The notes: generated by a model from the sequence alone, not told the origin. 13,493 bases of DNA from Acidobacteriota bacterium (GCA_021810735.1 JAJZIF010000049.1:1-13493); one strand, 5' to 3'. Shown: positions 1 through 6,137, numbered from the stretch's first letter. A program made the numbers and translations.

Positions 1-60
1 ATGCGTTGACGTAGGAGCCGCACTGGCGGGTCTTCGCATGAGTGTGTCTGACTCGTGTAA

Positions 61-76
61 TCTGGCCCGGTCCAGA
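61..76 (+). promoter_or_regulatory. Small hairpin just upstream of the glycoside hydrolase ribosome binding site
   Basis: Arms TCTGG (61-65) and CCAGA (72-76) are perfect complements around the six-base loop CCCGGT. The hairpin ends five bases before the GAGGAG ribosome binding site of the next gene. Nearly the same 16 bases recur at 4493-4508, with one loop difference. A role in translation or protein binding is inferred only; a short hairpin like this could arise by chance. Confidence 0.3.
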
Positions 77-93
77 GAATGAGGAGATTTGCG

Positions 94-2232
94 ATGCTGA
101 GTTGGATTCGCGCGGTAACCAGGAAACATGCCGGAGTTTGCGGTGGCGTGTGTTGTGCGGCTGCGATGGCCATAGCGGCCAGTTCGACACCTGCCGCGGC
201 GCAGACGGTGCGCGTGGAGAACAGTGTAGTTCGGGTGGCGTTGATGCCGAGCGGGGAATACCAGATTCGCTGCCGTGAGACGCGCTGGACGCTGAGCGGA
301 AAGCTGAACGGGGAGCCGGAGGCTATCACCCGAAAATCAGGAACAGACAGGTTGGGCGCGTGGCAGGAAGTAGATGCGCGCACGAAGACGCAGGTGGCTG
401 CGATTCGTGTGTATGCGGACAAGCCGGTGGTGCTGTTCCGAGACAAGCAGCTGACGGAGAGGAAGAACAACGATGTGTTTCCTGTGTTCGAGGCGTTGCC
501 GCCCGGACTGATGGAGTTCAGTTATGCGGTGAACACCTTTGCGAAGTATGAGTTTGGGCAACTGGGCGGGGAGGGTCCATGGGTACTGTTTAACCGGCAG
601 CGGCAGACGATGGTGATGTCGCCGGCGGATCATTTTCTGGTCGCCGATATGACGAGCGGGCCGGGCGGCGTGAAACCCGGAGGTTTGGACCCGAAGATCG
701 ACACGCTGCCGGCGGGGTTTGCGCATGGGACGCTGCTGGTCCTGGGCAACGGGATCACATCGACGCTGGATGCGTGGGGAAGTGCGCTGCAGACGATGAA
801 TGGCAAGCAGCCGGTGCCCAATGATGCCGATGTGGTGCTGGACAAGTTTGGCTACTGGACCGATCACTACGCGACGTACTACTACAAGTACATTCCGAAG
901 CTCGGCTACGAAGGCACGCTGATGGCGGTGCGCGATAAATATCAGCAGCTGGGTGTGCCGTTGGCGTACATGCAGCTGGACAGCTGGTGGTATCCCAAGC
1001 AGAAGGGCAACAGCCTGGCGGCGATGGGCGTAAACGGCGAGACGGTATATCGCGCGGATAAGAAAATTTTTCCGAAGGGACTGAAGGCGTTTCACCAGGA
1101 GCTGGGTCTGCCGTTTGTGGTGCACGCACGGTGGGTGGCTCCAAACAGCCCGTACCGGCATGAGTACCGAATGTCGCGCAACGTAATTCTTTCGAAGAAG
1201 TTCTGGAATAAGACAGCGAAGTACCTGCACAACGGCGGGGTTGCAGTCTACGAGCAGGACTGGCTGGATCACAATGCGCGACCCGCGATCAACCTGACCG
1301 ATCCGCAGGAGTTTCTGGGGAACATGGCGCATGCGATGGCGCGGGAGGGGCTGGCGATCCAGTACTGCATGCCATTGCCCGGATATTACATGGCGAGCAC
1401 ACGGTACCAGAATCTGGAGACGATCCGGGTGAGCGATGACGGGTTCAGCCGGATCCGATGGGATTATTTCCTGTACGACTCGGCGCTCGCGCATGCGGTG
1501 GGATTATGGCCATGGAGCGACGTGTTCATGAGCAAGCAGCTGCCGGAGCTGATCCTGTCGACGCTGTCAGCTGGGCCGATGGGGGTGGGCGATCCGATTG
1601 ACCAGATCGATACGGCGAATCTGAAGCGGGCGATGCGTGCGGACTCCGTGCTGCTGAAGCCGGACGTTCCGGTGCGGCCGGTGGATGCGATGTACCTCTC
1701 CGATGCCGCGAATCCGGGGGCGCCGATGGTGGCCGCAACGCACAGCGGCGGTGAGTTGGAAGTGTTTGCGTATCCGCGCGGGAAGGGCGAGAGGCAGGCA
1801 ACGGTGTCACTCAAGGAGCTGGGAGTTACGGGACCGGCTTATGTGTGGGACTGGGTGCGTCACACGGGGAGGGTGATCCCGGCGGGAGGGTCGTTCCCGA
1901 TGGTCTTTGAAACCGGGTGGGCTTACGATGTAGTGGCTCCCGTGGGCAAGGGCGGCATCGGGGTGCTGGGGGATACGAGCAAGATTGTGCCGCTGGCGGC
2001 AAAGCGGTTCCCGAAGGTTACATATGCTGCAAATACGCATGTGACAGTTACGTATGCGGCGGGAGAAGAAACCGTGACGGTTACAGGATATGCGAAAGAC
2101 CGTCCTGACGTGCATGCGGAGCGGGGCAGCGTGGGACCGGTGGACTATGACACCGCGACGCACTTGTTCCGTGTGGCGGTGCATCCGGCGCGGGACGGGC
2201 ATGAAGCGGAGCTGGTCGTTCGGGATAGATAA
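94..2232 (+). CDS. Secreted TIM-barrel glycoside hydrolase-like protein (GH-D/GH31-like), substrate unknown
   Basis: The likely start is ATG 94, giving 712 residues, because GAGGAG (81-86) lies seven bases before it; an in-frame ATG at 79 would overlap that site. Residues 1-36 look like a signal peptide: Arg/Lys near the N-terminus, an Ala-rich core, and a probable cut after PAAA before QTV. Residues 37 to about 240 look like a beta-rich N-terminal domain. From about 250 the pattern fits a glycoside hydrolase barrel, with aromatic and acidic strand ends: QLDSWWY (D296), YEQDWLD (D389, possible nucleophile) and RVSDDG (D448/D449, possible acid/base), then LSAGPMGVGDPI near 490-502. Residues from about 540 to the end look like C-terminal beta domains. 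The barrel reminds me of alpha-galactosidase and alpha-glucosidase relatives, but I cannot name the family or substrate. It probably acts on sugar chains outside the cytoplasm. It converges with a tRNA on the other strand, 13 bases past its stop. Confidence 0.75.
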   Translation: MLSWIRAVTRKHAGVCGGVCCAAAMAIAASSTPAAAQTVRVENSVVRVALMPSGEYQIRCRETRWTLSGKLNGEPEAITRKSGTDRLGAWQEVDARTKTQVAAIRVYADKPVVLFRDKQLTERKNNDVFPVFEALPPGLMEFSYAVNTFAKYEFGQLGGEGPWVLFNRQRQTMVMSPADHFLVADMTSGPGGVKPGGLDPKIDTLPAGFAHGTLLVLGNGITSTLDAWGSALQTMNGKQPVPNDADVVLDKFGYWTDHYATYYYKYIPKLGYEGTLMAVRDKYQQLGVPLAYMQLDSWWYPKQKGNSLAAMGVNGETVYRADKKIFPKGLKAFHQELGLPFVVHARWVAPNSPYRHEYRMSRNVILSKKFWNKTAKYLHNGGVAVYEQDWLDHNARPAINLTDPQEFLGNMAHAMAREGLAIQYCMPLPGYYMASTRYQNLETIRVSDDGFSRIRWDYFLYDSALAHAVGLWPWSDVFMSKQLPELILSTLSAGPMGVGDPIDQIDTANLKRAMRADSVLLKPDVPVRPVDAMYLSDAANPGAPMVAATHSGGELEVFAYPRGKGERQATVSLKELGVTGPAYVWDWVRHTGRVIPAGGSFPMVFETGWAYDVVAPVGKGGIGVLGDTSKIVPLAAKRFPKVTYAANTHVTVTYAAGEETVTVTGYAKDRPDVHAERGSVGPVDYDTATHLFRVAVHPARDGHEAELVVRDR

Positions 2233-2245
2233 GGCGGGAAAAACC

Positions 2246-2321
2246 TGGAGCACCGGGCCGGATTTGAACCGGCGAATACTGGTTTTGCAGACCAGCGCGT
2301 TAGCCCCTTCGCCACCGGTGC
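2246..2321 (-). tRNA. tRNA-Cys (anticodon GCA)
   Basis: Read on the minus strand, acceptor arms GCACCGG (2321-2315) and CCGGTGC (2256-2250) pair over 7 bp. U8 follows, then a D-arm, then anticodon stem CTGGT/ACCAG around the loop CTGCAAA, giving anticodon GCA. The T-arm is GCCGG/CCGGC around TTCAAAT. The discriminator is T, as usual for cysteine tRNAs, and CCA is encoded (2248-2246). The gene lies downstream of the peroxiredoxin on the same strand, after a strong inverted repeat. No clear promoter of its own was seen, so it may be expressed with the peroxiredoxin. A second tRNA-Cys of different sequence lies at 6138-6212. Confidence 0.95.
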
Positions 2322-2326
2322 TCATG

Positions 2327-2353
2327 CGTTTGCCGTGGAGACCACGGCAAACG
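2327..2353 (-). terminator. Perfect 12-bp inverted repeat between peroxiredoxin and tRNA-Cys; possible terminator or processing hairpin
   Basis: CGTTTGCCGTGG (2327-2338) and CCACGGCAAACG (2342-2353) are exact reverse complements around a three-base spacer, a very stable hairpin on either strand. It starts 17 bases after the peroxiredoxin stop and ends five bases before the tRNA-Cys 5' end. There is no T-run after it on either strand, so a classical intrinsic terminator is not fully supported. It could stop or protect the peroxiredoxin mRNA, block read-through from the convergent hydrolase gene, or mark an RNA processing point that frees the tRNA. Confidence 0.45.
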
Positions 2354-2370
2354 AAGTGTCGAGTATCGCC

Positions 2371-3027
2371 TTATTTTGGCTGCCTGGCGGTGCGGAGGTA
2401 GGGCTTGATGACCTTGAAGCCAGAGAACTGCTTTTCGCCGTCTTCATTGGAGACGGCTCCGCCGACGATGATGTCGTCGCCCTGCTTCCAGTTGGCCGGT
2501 GTGGCGACGGGGTGCTTCGCGGTGAGCTGGATGGAGTCCAGGACGCGAATAATCTCATCGAAGTTGCGACCCGTGGTCATGGGGTAAGCGATCATGAGCT
2601 TGATGCGCTTGTCTGGCCCGATGATGAAGACGGTGCGGACGGCGGCGTTGAGCGAGGGTGTGCGTCCCTCCGAGGTATTACCGGCATCGGCGGGAAGCAT
2701 GTTGTAGAGCTTGGAGACCTTGAGGTCGGGGTCGCCAATCACGGGGTAATTGACCTTGTGGCCTCCGACTTCCTCGATGTCCTTTTCCCACTTGAAGTGG
2801 CTTTCCACGGGGTCGACGCTGAGTCCGATGACCTTGGCGCCGCGGCGGGCGAATTCGGTTTCGAGGGCGGCGACGGCGCCCAGCTCAGTGGTGCAGACGG
2901 GCGTAAAGTCCTTGGGATGAGAGAAAAGCACAGCCCAGTTGTCGCCGATCCACTCATGGAAGTGGATGGTGCCGTGCGTCGTTTCGGCGGTGAAGTCGGG
3001 AGCGATGTCGTTGATGCGCAGTGCCAT
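2371..3027 (-). CDS. 1-Cys peroxiredoxin (Prx6 subfamily)
   Basis: This 218-residue protein is a thiol peroxidase expected to reduce hydrogen peroxide and organic peroxides in the cytoplasm. The active-site motif is DFTPVCTTE with the peroxidatic Cys45; Thr42 and Arg131 (AAVRTVF) fit the conserved catalytic set. Cys45 is the only cysteine, so no resolving cysteine exists and the 1-Cys mechanism with an external thiol reductant is expected. The C-terminal part (YPMTTGRNFDEI, then VATPANWKQGDD) is typical of Prx6, and the length fits that group. The start ATG follows an AGGAGAAGGA ribosome binding site on the minus strand. The gene is divergent from the PhzF gene, with 251 bases between them, and has a 12-bp inverted repeat after its stop. 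The main alternative name is AhpC/TSA family protein. Confidence 0.95.
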   Translation of the reverse strand: MALRINDIAPDFTAETTHGTIHFHEWIGDNWAVLFSHPKDFTPVCTTELGAVAALETEFARRGAKVIGLSVDPVESHFKWEKDIEEVGGHKVNYPVIGDPDLKVSKLYNMLPADAGNTSEGRTPSLNAAVRTVFIIGPDKRIKLMIAYPMTTGRNFDEIIRVLDSIQLTAKHPVATPANWKQGDDIIVGGAVSNEDGEKQFSGFKVIKPYLRTARQPK

Positions 3028-3078
3028 ACTTTTTCCTTCTCCTGCGATGGTCGGAGCTTAATGTTGAAAAATGAGAAA

Positions 3079-3107
3079 CCCACCTCGGCGTGGCTTACGC
3101 GGGTGGG
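3079..3107 (-). other. GC-rich hairpin in the peroxiredoxin upstream region, T-rich on the minus strand
   Basis: CCCACC (3079-3084) pairs with GGTGGG (3102-3107), and inside it GCGT (3088-3091) pairs with ACGC (3097-3100) around a five-base loop. On the minus strand the hairpin is followed by TTTCTCATTTTT, the layout of an intrinsic terminator. It lies about 50 bases before the peroxiredoxin start, so it could be a leader attenuator, the end of an unseen minus-strand transcript, or a copy of a dispersed repeat. No other feature was found in the 251-base gap 3028-3278. Confidence 0.35.
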
Positions 3108-3278
3108 GCCAGGGCGATACTGAATTGCTCTTTCGCTCTAGACGCACACCCGCCGGATACAGCTGCAACGGCAGCAGCAGATACACGCGAGGATGCAAAC
3201 GAAAGCCAGCACCTATTCAGAGTAGGGTGGCGGCAGCTTTGGTGTCAACGCAGGGGAGAAAACGGCTAATCTTATGCC

Positions 3279-4181
3279 ATGCATGCACTTGAATACTTTT
3301 TGTGCGATGTATTTACGCGCCAGCGCCTGAGCGGAAATCAGCTGGCCGTGTTTCCAGACGCCGGCGATTTGAGCGACGAGCAGATGCAGGCGATTGCCCG
3401 CGAGATGAACCTTTCGGAAACGGCGTTCGTGTTACGGCGCAATACGCTGACAGAAGCGGCGCGCGGATACCGGGTGCGGATTTTCACGGTGAAGGAGGAA
3501 CTGCCGTTTGCAGGGCATCCGACGCTGGGGACGGCGGCGGTGATCCGGCGGTTCATCTCGGAAGACAAACGGGTGGGCACGGTGCGTCTGGACGAAAACG
3601 CCGGGGTGGTTCCGGTCGAGTTCGACGATCTCCAAAGCAGTGATGAGGCCTTGCATGGAGAAATGACGCAGCCAACGGCTGAGTTGGGGCGCTTTCACGC
3701 GCGGGAGGTGGTGGCGCCGGCGCTGGGGCTGGATGCATGGGATATTTCGCCGGATCTGGCTCCGCAGACGGTTTCGACAGGGATGCGGTGCTGCGTTGTG
3801 CCGCTGCGGAGCGTGGATCAGCTGAAATACATGCGGCTGAATGCGGCGAAGGAGGCCGAGGCGCTGAAGGCGACGGGTGCGATGTTTTTATACGCGATTG
3901 CGCGCGAAGCCGAGGGCATTTGGCAGGCTCGGATGCAGTTTTACGGCGGGGAGGATCCGGCTACGGGTTCGGCGGCGGGCTGCGCAACGGCCTACCTGGT
4001 GGGCAATGGAGTGGAAGCTCCGGAGAAGACTATTCATTTTCGGCAGGGGATGGCGATCCACCGGCCGAGCGAGCTTTTTGGGCGCGCGAAGCTCACAGAC
4101 GGAAGGGTGAGCGAAGTGCGTGTGGCGGGCTGCACTGTTTTCGTAGCAAGAGGCCGGTTTTTCCTTGAGCGATTCACATAG
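3279..4181 (+). CDS. PhzF-family phenazine biosynthesis-like protein (isomerase/epimerase fold)
   Basis: The 300-residue length and motif order match the PhzF family, a duplicated diaminopimelate-epimerase-like fold. Visible signatures are GNQLAVF (19-25), NLSETAF with the family catalytic Glu47, LPFAGHPTLG (75-84) and the C-terminal GGEDPATGSAAG (223-234). PhzF itself isomerises a phenazine precursor, but most family members have unknown substrates, and no phenazine genes are nearby. The true reaction is therefore unknown. The gene appears to be a single transcription unit: peroxiredoxin is divergent upstream, and 539 bases without a gene follow. The start ATG 3279 has no well-spaced ribosome binding site; a purine-rich AGGGGAGAAAA lies about 17-27 bases upstream. 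No better in-frame start was seen, and the N-terminus EYFLCDVFT fits the family. Confidence 0.93.
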   Translation: MHALEYFLCDVFTRQRLSGNQLAVFPDAGDLSDEQMQAIAREMNLSETAFVLRRNTLTEAARGYRVRIFTVKEELPFAGHPTLGTAAVIRRFISEDKRVGTVRLDENAGVVPVEFDDLQSSDEALHGEMTQPTAELGRFHAREVVAPALGLDAWDISPDLAPQTVSTGMRCCVVPLRSVDQLKYMRLNAAKEAEALKATGAMFLYAIAREAEGIWQARMQFYGGEDPATGSAAGCATAYLVGNGVEAPEKTIHFRQGMAIHRPSELFGRAKLTDGRVSEVRVAGCTVFVARGRFFLERFT

Positions 4182-4198
4182 TTTCAACAGAGCGGCGA

Positions 4199-4297
4199 GC
4201 GCTGTAACGCTGGAGAAACAGCGCGTCGACAGAATTACGGAAATTTCCAGTGAAAAATTGTGCTTCTCTTCGCTGTCTGTTCCCCATTTACACAGCG
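4199..4297. repeat. Two inverted repeats sharing the same arms (CGCTGT/ACAGCG)
   Basis: The first repeat has 7-bp arms GCGCTGT (4199-4205) and ACAGCGC (4218-4224) with a 12-base spacer. The second has 6-bp arms CGCTGT (4271-4276) and ACAGCG (4292-4297) with a 15-base spacer. The shared arm could be a protein-binding half-site or simply two RNA hairpins. Neither is followed by a T-run, so terminator function for the PhzF gene is not supported. Confidence 0.4.
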
Positions 4298-4300
4298 GGA

Positions 4301-4344
4301 CGAGCTTCGTACTCTTGGCAAGCGATCCAAGGAAACGAAGTTCG
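4301..4344. other. Long two-part stem-loop in the gap
   Basis: CGAGCTTCGT (4301-4310) pairs with ACGAAGTTCG (4335-4344) over 10 bp with one G-U pair. After a symmetric 3/3 internal loop, CTTGG (4314-4318) pairs with CCAAG (4327-4331) around an eight-base loop. This is one of the strongest structures in the gap. It has no T-run, so its role is unknown. Confidence 0.45.
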
Positions 4345-4431
4345 CACTTTCGCTGATTTACCTAAAAACTGAGTTTGAGCAGAGCGCGTGCATGAACGCT
4401 CTCGATGATCTGCTTTGGCTTTGAGGAGCAC

Positions 4432-4558
4432 CCCGGAGCATGCGCGGTCCGGGAGCGCAGGCAACCATGCAGGGCGCGACTGCTCACCGCATTCTGGCCC
4501 GATCCAGAAGACGGCAACGCGCGTTATCGGGTAGAGGCTTTCCCATGTGGAAAACTCT
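4432..4558 (+). ncRNA. Candidate structured RNA, family unknown
   Basis: Three neighbouring stem-loops can be drawn. CCCGGA (4432-4437) pairs with TCCGGG (4448-4453). A composite stem has GCGCG (4474-4478) with CGCGC (4518-4522), CCG (4487-4489) with CGG (4512-4514) and TTCTGG (4492-4497) with CCAGAA (4504-4509). AGAG (4533-4536) pairs with CTCT (4555-4558), enclosing TTTCC (4539-4543) with GGAAA (4549-4553). A T-rich stretch (4581-4592) follows. This is hand folding of GC-rich DNA; some of it may be chance, and strand and ends are guesses. Confidence 0.22.
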
Positions 4559-4676
4559 GCCGGCGCGCGGCGGGGATACTTGTCTCTTTTTTGCCGTGAT
4601 TCTGCCTTGGGCCCGAATGCGGGCTGGTAGTAACCGCACAGAGCGGCGTCATTTGGACGGCGACCGCTGTGGATCC

Positions 4677-4697
4677 GCTTCGCCGTGCTCGCGAAGC
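4677..4697 (+). promoter_or_regulatory. Perfect 7-bp hairpin abutting the response regulator ribosome binding site
   Basis: GCTTCGC (4677-4683) and GCGAAGC (4691-4697) are exact complements around a seven-base loop. The purine-rich AGGAAAGGGAAAGAG begins at the next base, so the hairpin ends exactly where the ribosome binding site begins. It could protect the mRNA or affect initiation, but no competing structure covering the site was seen. Confidence 0.4.
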
Positions 4698-4720
4698 AGG
4701 AAAGGGAAAGAGTCCAGCCT

Positions 4721-5176
4721 ATGAGGCCTAAGAAAGTAATTCTTTGCGTAGACGACAATGAACAGGCGCTGGCGGTGAGGAAGTTTCTGCTGGAGACACG
4801 TGGCTACCGGGTGATCCCCGCGACAGACGGGGCAACGGCCATTGAAATTCTGCAACAGGGCGGGGTCGACCTGGTGTTGAGCGATCTGGTGATGCCGCAG
4901 ATGGATGGCAACGAGATGATCCGGCGAATGAAGCAGCACTCGCCGGAGGTGCCGATGATGCTGATCAGCGGTACAGTTAAGGCGTTTGAACGCGCGAACC
5001 GGGCGGATGCGTTTTTGCCGAAGGGGGCATGCTCGCCGGTGGAGATGCTGGAGCGTATTCGGGTGATGATTGCGCGCAAGCGAGGACCCCGGAAGGCTGT
5101 GACGCGTCCGGGCTACCTGGAGCCGGCGGGGAACCTGCATGCGGCGCAGGCGGTGCAAACGGCTGCCGCATCCTGA
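4721..5176 (+). CDS. Single-domain response regulator (CheY-like receiver)
   Basis: This 151-residue protein contains one receiver domain (about residues 5-120) and no DNA-binding or enzymatic output domain. The acidic pair is D11/D12 (CVDDN), the phosphoacceptor is D55 (LVLSDLVMPQMDG), the conserved hydroxyl residue is S83 (LISG) and the conserved lysine is K101 (FLPKG). All the residues needed for phosphotransfer are present. Residues 121-151 form an Arg/Ala-rich tail with no recognisable motif. ATG 4721 is preferred because AGGAAAGGG lies upstream and the protein then starts directly at the first beta strand; a GTG at 4685 would overlap the upstream hairpin. No histidine kinase is nearby, so the partner is unknown. 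It is followed after 23 bases by an ABC ATPase, probably in one transcript. Confidence 0.93.
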   Translation: MRPKKVILCVDDNEQALAVRKFLLETRGYRVIPATDGATAIEILQQGGVDLVLSDLVMPQMDGNEMIRRMKQHSPEVPMMLISGTVKAFERANRADAFLPKGACSPVEMLERIRVMIARKRGPRKAVTRPGYLEPAGNLHAAQAVQTAAAS

Positions 5177-5199
5177 AGGGGGGCGGCAGTTACAATCAA

Positions 5200-5913
5200 A
5201 TGGTGTCCATCATAGCGGCCGAGCAGGTTACGAAGATTTACAAGACGGGCAGGATCCAGGTGACAGCGCTGCGCGGCGTGTCGCTGGCGGTCGATGCCGG
5301 TGAATTTGTCAGTATTGTCGGGCCCTCGGGCAGCGGCAAGTCCACACTGTTTTATCTGCTTGGCGGGTTGACACGAGCTACCAGCGGTCGGGTGCTGATC
5401 GATGGAGTTGATTTTGCCGCCCTTTCGGATGGGGAACGGACGCGGGTTCGCAAACTGAAGATCGGGTTTGTCTTCCAGAAGTTCAACCTGCTGCCGACGC
5501 TGACGGCGCGGCAGAACATTGAGCTGGCGCATGAGATATCCGGCCGGAAGGAGCCGCTGGACAGGGAGTTCCTGAAGCAGTTGACGGAGCTGCTGGGGAT
5601 TCAGGGGCGGCTGGACCACCGGCCCTCGGAACTGTCGGGCGGAGAGCAGCAGCGGGTAGCGATTGCGCGGGCGCTGGTGACGCGGCCGGCGATCGTGCTG
5701 GCCGACGAGCCGACGGGCAATCTGGACACGGAGAATTCTGACGCAGTGCTGCAGATGCTGCGGAAGTCTAACCAGGAATTCAAGCAGACGGTGCTGATGA
5801 TTACGCACAATCCGGAAGCGGCCTGCATTGGCGACCGCATCATTCACATGCGCGATGGGGAGATTCGCGGTGTGGAAAAGGGCGATGGCCGGATCACGGG
5901 CCATGTGTGGTAG
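5200..5913 (+). CDS. ABC transporter ATP-binding protein (MacB/LolD/FtsE-like group)
   Basis: This complete 237-residue ATPase subunit shows Walker A GPSGSGKST (41-49), Q-loop Gln93 (FVFQKFNLLPTLTA), signature LSGGEQQR (145-152), Walker B IVLADEPTG (165-173) and switch His203 (ITHNPE). The FNLLPTLTARQNIELA stretch and the TGNLDTENS D-loop are typical of the MacB/LolD/FtsE group, whose partners are FtsX/MacB-type permeases acting on lipoproteins, peptides or the envelope. No permease gene lies next to it; the gene is followed by tRNAs. It either works with a permease encoded elsewhere or has a non-transport role. The start is ATG 5200 or the adjacent GTG 5203. The upstream G-rich AAGGGGGG, next to the stop of the previous gene, is somewhat far away (16 bases). 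The short spacing suggests co-transcription with the response regulator. Confidence 0.93.
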   Translation: MVSIIAAEQVTKIYKTGRIQVTALRGVSLAVDAGEFVSIVGPSGSGKSTLFYLLGGLTRATSGRVLIDGVDFAALSDGERTRVRKLKIGFVFQKFNLLPTLTARQNIELAHEISGRKEPLDREFLKQLTELLGIQGRLDHRPSELSGGEQQRVAIARALVTRPAIVLADEPTGNLDTENSDAVLQMLRKSNQEFKQTVLMITHNPEAACIGDRIIHMRDGEIRGVEKGDGRITGHVW

Positions 5914-5964
5914 CGGGCCGGGGATGGGTTTCCGGGGTGGCCAGATGGGCGCAAGCTACTCGCA

Positions 5965-5993
5965 TTGACCGGCTTTCGGCACCCCGATATACT
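5965..5993 (+). promoter_or_regulatory. Sigma70-type promoter for the tRNA-Gly/tRNA-Cys unit
   Basis: TTGACC (5965-5970) and TATACT (5988-5993) each match the sigma70 consensus at five of six positions and are separated by exactly 17 bases. The tRNA-Gly starts 16 bases after the -10 box, leaving a very short leader, as is normal for tRNA genes. Confidence 0.85.
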
Positions 5994-6008
5994 CAGGTAG
6001 TACTTCAA

Positions 6009-6083
6009 GCGGGAGTAGCTCAGTGGTAGAGCATCGCCTTGCCAAGGCGAGGGTCGCGGGTTCAAGTCCCGTCTCCCGCTCCA
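6009..6083 (+). tRNA. tRNA-Gly (anticodon GCC)
   Basis: Acceptor arms GCGGGAG and CTCCCGC pair fully. The D-arm is AGCTCAGTGGTAGAGC, the anticodon stem TCGCC/GGCGA encloses the loop TTGCCAA (anticodon GCC), and the T-arm is GCGGG/CCCGT around TTCAAGT with one G-T pair. The discriminator is T and CCA is encoded (6081-6083). A sigma70-type promoter lies directly upstream, and a tRNA-Cys follows after 54 bases, probably in the same primary transcript. Confidence 0.97.
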
Positions 6084-6108
6084 GCCGGTCCCACCTCTGA
6101 ACCGGCTG
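6082..6108 (+). other. 8-bp hairpin overlapping the 3' CCA of tRNA-Gly
   Basis: CAGCCGGT (6082-6089) and ACCGGCTG (6101-6108) are exact complements around an 11-base loop. The 5' arm includes the last two bases of the encoded CCA, so the stem abuts the tRNA end. There is no T-run, and a tRNA follows. A role in separating the two tRNAs during processing is plausible but inferred. Confidence 0.4.
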
Positions 6109-6137
6109 CGGAGATAGTCCAGGTCTCTGCTTCCCAA

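Larger units (their letters stand above)
4182..4720. other. 539-base gap without a credible gene, rich in inverted repeats
   Basis: Open frames here on either strand have no recognisable domain, no good ribosome binding site and unnatural composition, so no protein is called. At least seven stem-loops can be drawn by eye: 4199-4224, 4271-4297, 4301-4344, 4381-4402, 4474-4522, 4533-4558 and 4677-4697. The stretch 4561-4592 ends in a run of six T (4587-4592). The gap may hold a non-coding RNA, a long structured leader for the response regulator, or regulatory sites. I could not match it to a named RNA family. Confidence 0.6.

Noticed and set aside
1..93. TTGACG at 6-11 and TAATCT at 58-63 as a promoter for the hydrolase
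   Set aside because: They are far too widely spaced to be one promoter, and neither has a suitable partner at 16-18 bases.
337..1494. Long minus-strand open frame opposite the hydrolase gene (about 385 codons)
   Set aside because: Arg/His/Pro-rich composition, no domain, and it lies opposite a gene with a signal peptide and recognisable motifs. Similar antisense frames at 1807-2325, 5113-5904, 7642-8475, 9853-10449, 10522-11277 and 12414-13247 were rejected for the same reason.
2335..3123. Plus-strand open frame of about 262 codons opposite the peroxiredoxin
   Set aside because: It is the antisense of the Prx6 gene, whose active-site motif and ribosome binding site are clear.
4435..4470. 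Local resemblance to the apical stem of 6S RNA (GAGCATGC-GCGGTCCG)
   Set aside because: The match is short, and I could not fold a convincing central bubble with a closing stem of the right size; kept only as an unnamed RNA candidate.
4288..4758. Minus-strand open frame of about 156 codons in the structured gap
   Set aside because: It runs into the response regulator start on the opposite strand, has no domain or membrane pattern, and its composition looks random.
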